From assembly GCA_023426275.1 (NCBI GenBank), contig JAFABC010000101.1:1-14545 (forward strand): DNA of 14,545 nucleotides, read 5' to 3'. The translations under genes and the position numbers were made by a program. Below, in pieces: positions 12,916-14,545 of the stretch. Position 1 is the stretch's first letter. Every line of letters begins with the position of its first letter. The notes under the pieces were generated by a model. That model did no database searches. It worked only from the letters and a program-made list of their open reading frames with translations, and was not told the origin of the DNA. Origin of the DNA: Pseudomonadota bacterium. Lineage in GTDB: Bacteria; Desulfobacterota; Desulfovibrionia; Desulfovibrionales; Desulfovibrionaceae.

Positions 12916-14334
12916 ATGAAGCGTTTCGCCACACTGGCCGTGCTGGCCGCCCTGGTTATGGGCCTCGCCGGCATCGCTCAGGCCGCCACCGAAGTGAAGA
13001 TGACCGGTGACGCCCGTGTTTACGGCGTCTTTTTCGCCAACCACAACTACACCGGCTGGAACAGCAGCGCCACCCAGACCGAAGACCGTTTCCAGATCTG
13101 GGAACGTTTTCGTCTGCGCTCCGACTTCGTCGCCAACGAAGCCGTGAAGTTCCGTCTGGGCATCAAGGTGGAAGATGTCTGGGGTCATGGCACCTTTACC
13201 GCTGCCAACCCGGCTGTCGCCATCTCCGTCTACCAGGCCTACCTGCAGTTCAAGCTGCCGGATTGTGACGTCGAAGTCACCGCCGGCCTGCAGGATCTGT
13301 CCTTCCCGACCAACGCGTTCTTCAACGACTCCGTGGTGTTCGGTGGCGACCGCGCCGCCGCCCTGGTCGTGTCCGCGCCGTTGATCAAGGACACCCTGGC
13401 CGTCACCGCCGGCTTTGCCCGGATGATTGACACCAACCGCACGTACGACACCACGACCACCCAGGTGGACGATGAGTTCGACGTGTACTTCCTGGCCCTG
13501 CCCGTCACGGTCGAGGGCTTCAGCATCACCCCGTGGGGCGCCATCGGCGTTGCCGGTGCCGACGCCGACTACGGCGATGCCGGTTTCCTCCCGTACCTGG
13601 TTTCCGCCGGTACCTACCTGGACGGCTTCAGCCAGAACCAGAACGCCTACTGGTGGGCTGGTGGCACCTTCGCCGTGACCGCGCTTGATCCCGTGAAGTT
13701 CTACGGTGACGTGATCTACGGCGCTGGCGCTCAGAACGACCGCAAGTACGCCAAGCGCGAGGGTTGGTTCATCGACCTGGGTGTCGAGTACACCGGTTGG
13801 GACGTCCTGACCCCGCAGGTCTTCGGTTGGTGGTCCACTGGTGAAGACAACTCGACCCGCAACGGTTCCGAGCGTCTGCCCCAGATCGTCCCCAACTGGG
13901 GTCCGGGCAACAGCTTCCTGTTCGATGATTCGCAGGAGCTCGGCAAGGAATCCAACATGGGTGTGAACCCGGTCGGTAACTGGGGTTTCGGTGCCTCGCT
14001 GAACAACATCTCGTTCATCGACAAGATGTCCCACATCCTGACCTTCACCTACCTGCGTGGTAACAACAGCGCCAAGGCCATTCGTCGCCTCAACTACCTC
14101 ATTGGTGCGGGTAACGACTACTTCCAGATGGGTCGTGACCTGACCAAGGACGAATACCTGATGGCCGTGAACTTCGACACCAAGTACATGATCTACGAAA
14201 ACCTGGCTGCCGTCATGGAGACCGGTTGGTCCCACGGCGAGTTCAAGACCAGCGTTTGGGGTCATCGCCTGACCAGCCAGGCTCGCAACGGCGACGCCTG
14301 GAAGGTCGCCTTCGGCCTGACCTACAAGTTCTAG
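12916..14334 (+). CDS. Outer-membrane homotrimeric-type porin
   Basis: The 472-residue protein is a beta-barrel porin that lets small solutes cross the outer membrane. It has a clear signal peptide (MKRFATLAVLAALVMGLAG) with likely cleavage after Ala23 in AQA. Alternating-hydrophobicity strands follow, such as VKMTGDARVYGVFF and FQIWERFRLRSDF, with aromatic girdle residues, and the chain ends in TYKF with the C-terminal Phe used for barrel assembly. The pattern fits the abundant Desulfovibrio porin family; I cannot say which solute it prefers. Codons such as GGT, CGT and GTC-rich blocks are more frequent than in recJ, consistent with high expression. The strong ribosome binding site, own promoter region and powerful terminator make it a single-gene unit. 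A CRP/FNR-type palindrome upstream suggests redox or nitrosative control, which is inferred. Confidence 0.92.
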   Translation: MKRFATLAVLAALVMGLAGIAQAATEVKMTGDARVYGVFFANHNYTGWNSSATQTEDRFQIWERFRLRSDFVANEAVKFRLGIKVEDVWGHGTFTAANPAVAISVYQAYLQFKLPDCDVEVTAGLQDLSFPTNAFFNDSVVFGGDRAAALVVSAPLIKDTLAVTAGFARMIDTNRTYDTTTTQVDDEFDVYFLALPVTVEGFSITPWGAIGVAGADADYGDAGFLPYLVSAGTYLDGFSQNQNAYWWAGGTFAVTALDPVKFYGDVIYGAGAQNDRKYAKREGWFIDLGVEYTGWDVLTPQVFGWWSTGEDNSTRNGSERLPQIVPNWGPGNSFLFDDSQELGKESNMGVNPVGNWGFGASLNNISFIDKMSHILTFTYLRGNNSAKAIRRLNYLIGAGNDYFQMGRDLTKDEYLMAVNFDTKYMIYENLAAVMETGWSHGEFKTSVWGHRLTSQARNGDAWKVAFGLTYKF

Positions 14335-14366
14335 TTTCGAGCGAAGACACGTTGCTTGCGACGCGC

Positions 14367-14401
14367 CGGCCGGCCCCTTCGGGGGCCGGCCGTTTTTTTT
14401 T
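14367..14401 (+). terminator. Strong rho-independent terminator of the porin gene
   Basis: A perfect 11-bp GC-only stem (14367-14377 and 14382-14392) is capped by a TTCG tetraloop and followed by nine T residues (14393-14401). It starts 33 bases past the porin stop codon. Confidence 0.97.
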
Positions 14402-14417
14402 GGAGGAGAGCGAATGC

Positions 14418-14545
14418 AAAAGATGCCTCCGGCGTCCGGGAGGGGGGCCCCCCCTCCCGGACCCTCCCGAAAGGGGGGGCGGTTCGACGTCCGGTGGCGG
14501 CCGGGCTTCAAACGTTTGGCGGCGCATTTTCCCCCAGGCTTTGCC
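14418..14545 (-). repeat. GC-rich palindromic intergenic element, cut by the window edge
   Basis: It contains a perfect 14-bp inverted repeat (14434-14447 and 14449-14462, one base between), then a second hairpin CCCTCCC-GAAA-GGGGGGG (14462-14468 and 14473-14479, one G-T pair). Its two ends resemble those of bases 1-70 in inverted orientation. No reliable gene is seen in it. Elements of this make-up are common between genes in Desulfovibrio, to my knowledge. Confidence 0.55.

Noticed and set aside
12814..14511. 565-residue open frame on the minus strand opposite the porin
   Set aside because: It is a shadow of the porin's codon pattern, Val/Gly/Asp-rich with no domain, and runs through the terminator and the intergenic element.
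14414..14545. Open frame starting ATGCAAAAG after a GGAGGAGAG and reaching the window edge
   Set aside because: The frame runs through the palindromic intergenic element and reads as Pro/Gly/Arg low-complexity. A gene here cannot be excluded from the cut end, but it is not supported.

Overview
The window is GC-rich chromosomal DNA whose gene content fits a sulfate-reducing deltaproteobacterium of the Desulfovibrionaceae (Desulfovibrio/Solidesulfovibrio type). The clues are a Desulfovibrio-type outer-membrane porin, a MucR-like regulator, DUF4416, the mtaB/yicC/remA/gmk neighbourhood, and GC-rich palindromic intergenic elements. This placement is inferred from protein families, not from a database match. 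I see no phage, transposase, CRISPR array, tRNA or rRNA.

Left part (1-5323) is accessory in character. A terminator from an upstream gene (45-74) is followed by a two-gene unit: a membrane acyltransferase-3 (124-1137) and a secreted GDSL/SGNH-like protein (1179-2258). Together they look like a split O-acetylation module for a surface polysaccharide. Facing them is a small secreted Pro/Val-rich repeat protein (2365-2763, minus) with its own terminator. Next come a 72-residue unknown protein (3034-3252) with a possible sigma-54 promoter, a cluster of three hairpins (3282-3404), a MucR-like regulator (3461-3865, minus) that has lost two presumed zinc ligands, a degenerate EAL-domain protein (4239-4991, minus), an A+T-rich spacer, and a 52-residue single-pass membrane protein (5165-5323, minus).

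Central part (5426-9097) is a tightly packed plus-strand housekeeping run: mtaB (tRNA methylthiotransferase), a DUF4416 protein, yicC (endoribonuclease family), remA-like DUF370 and gmk (guanylate kinase). Three of the four junctions overlap, and a rho-independent terminator closes the run after gmk.

Right part (9187-14334): a TPR protein overlaps an HDOD-domain protein by four bases, followed by recJ (single-strand exonuclease). Last is a highly expressed outer-membrane porin with its own promoter region, a CRP/FNR-family palindrome, a strong ribosome binding site and a very strong UUCG-loop terminator. The window ends inside a GC-rich palindromic intergenic element whose ends resemble bases 1-70 in inverted orientation.

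I found no convincing new multi-gene system. The most interesting items are the CRP/FNR-type (HcpR-like) palindrome placed near -60 of the porin promoter, the degenerate EAL and MucR-like pair around the only A+T-rich spacer, and the small proteins with good ribosome binding sites.
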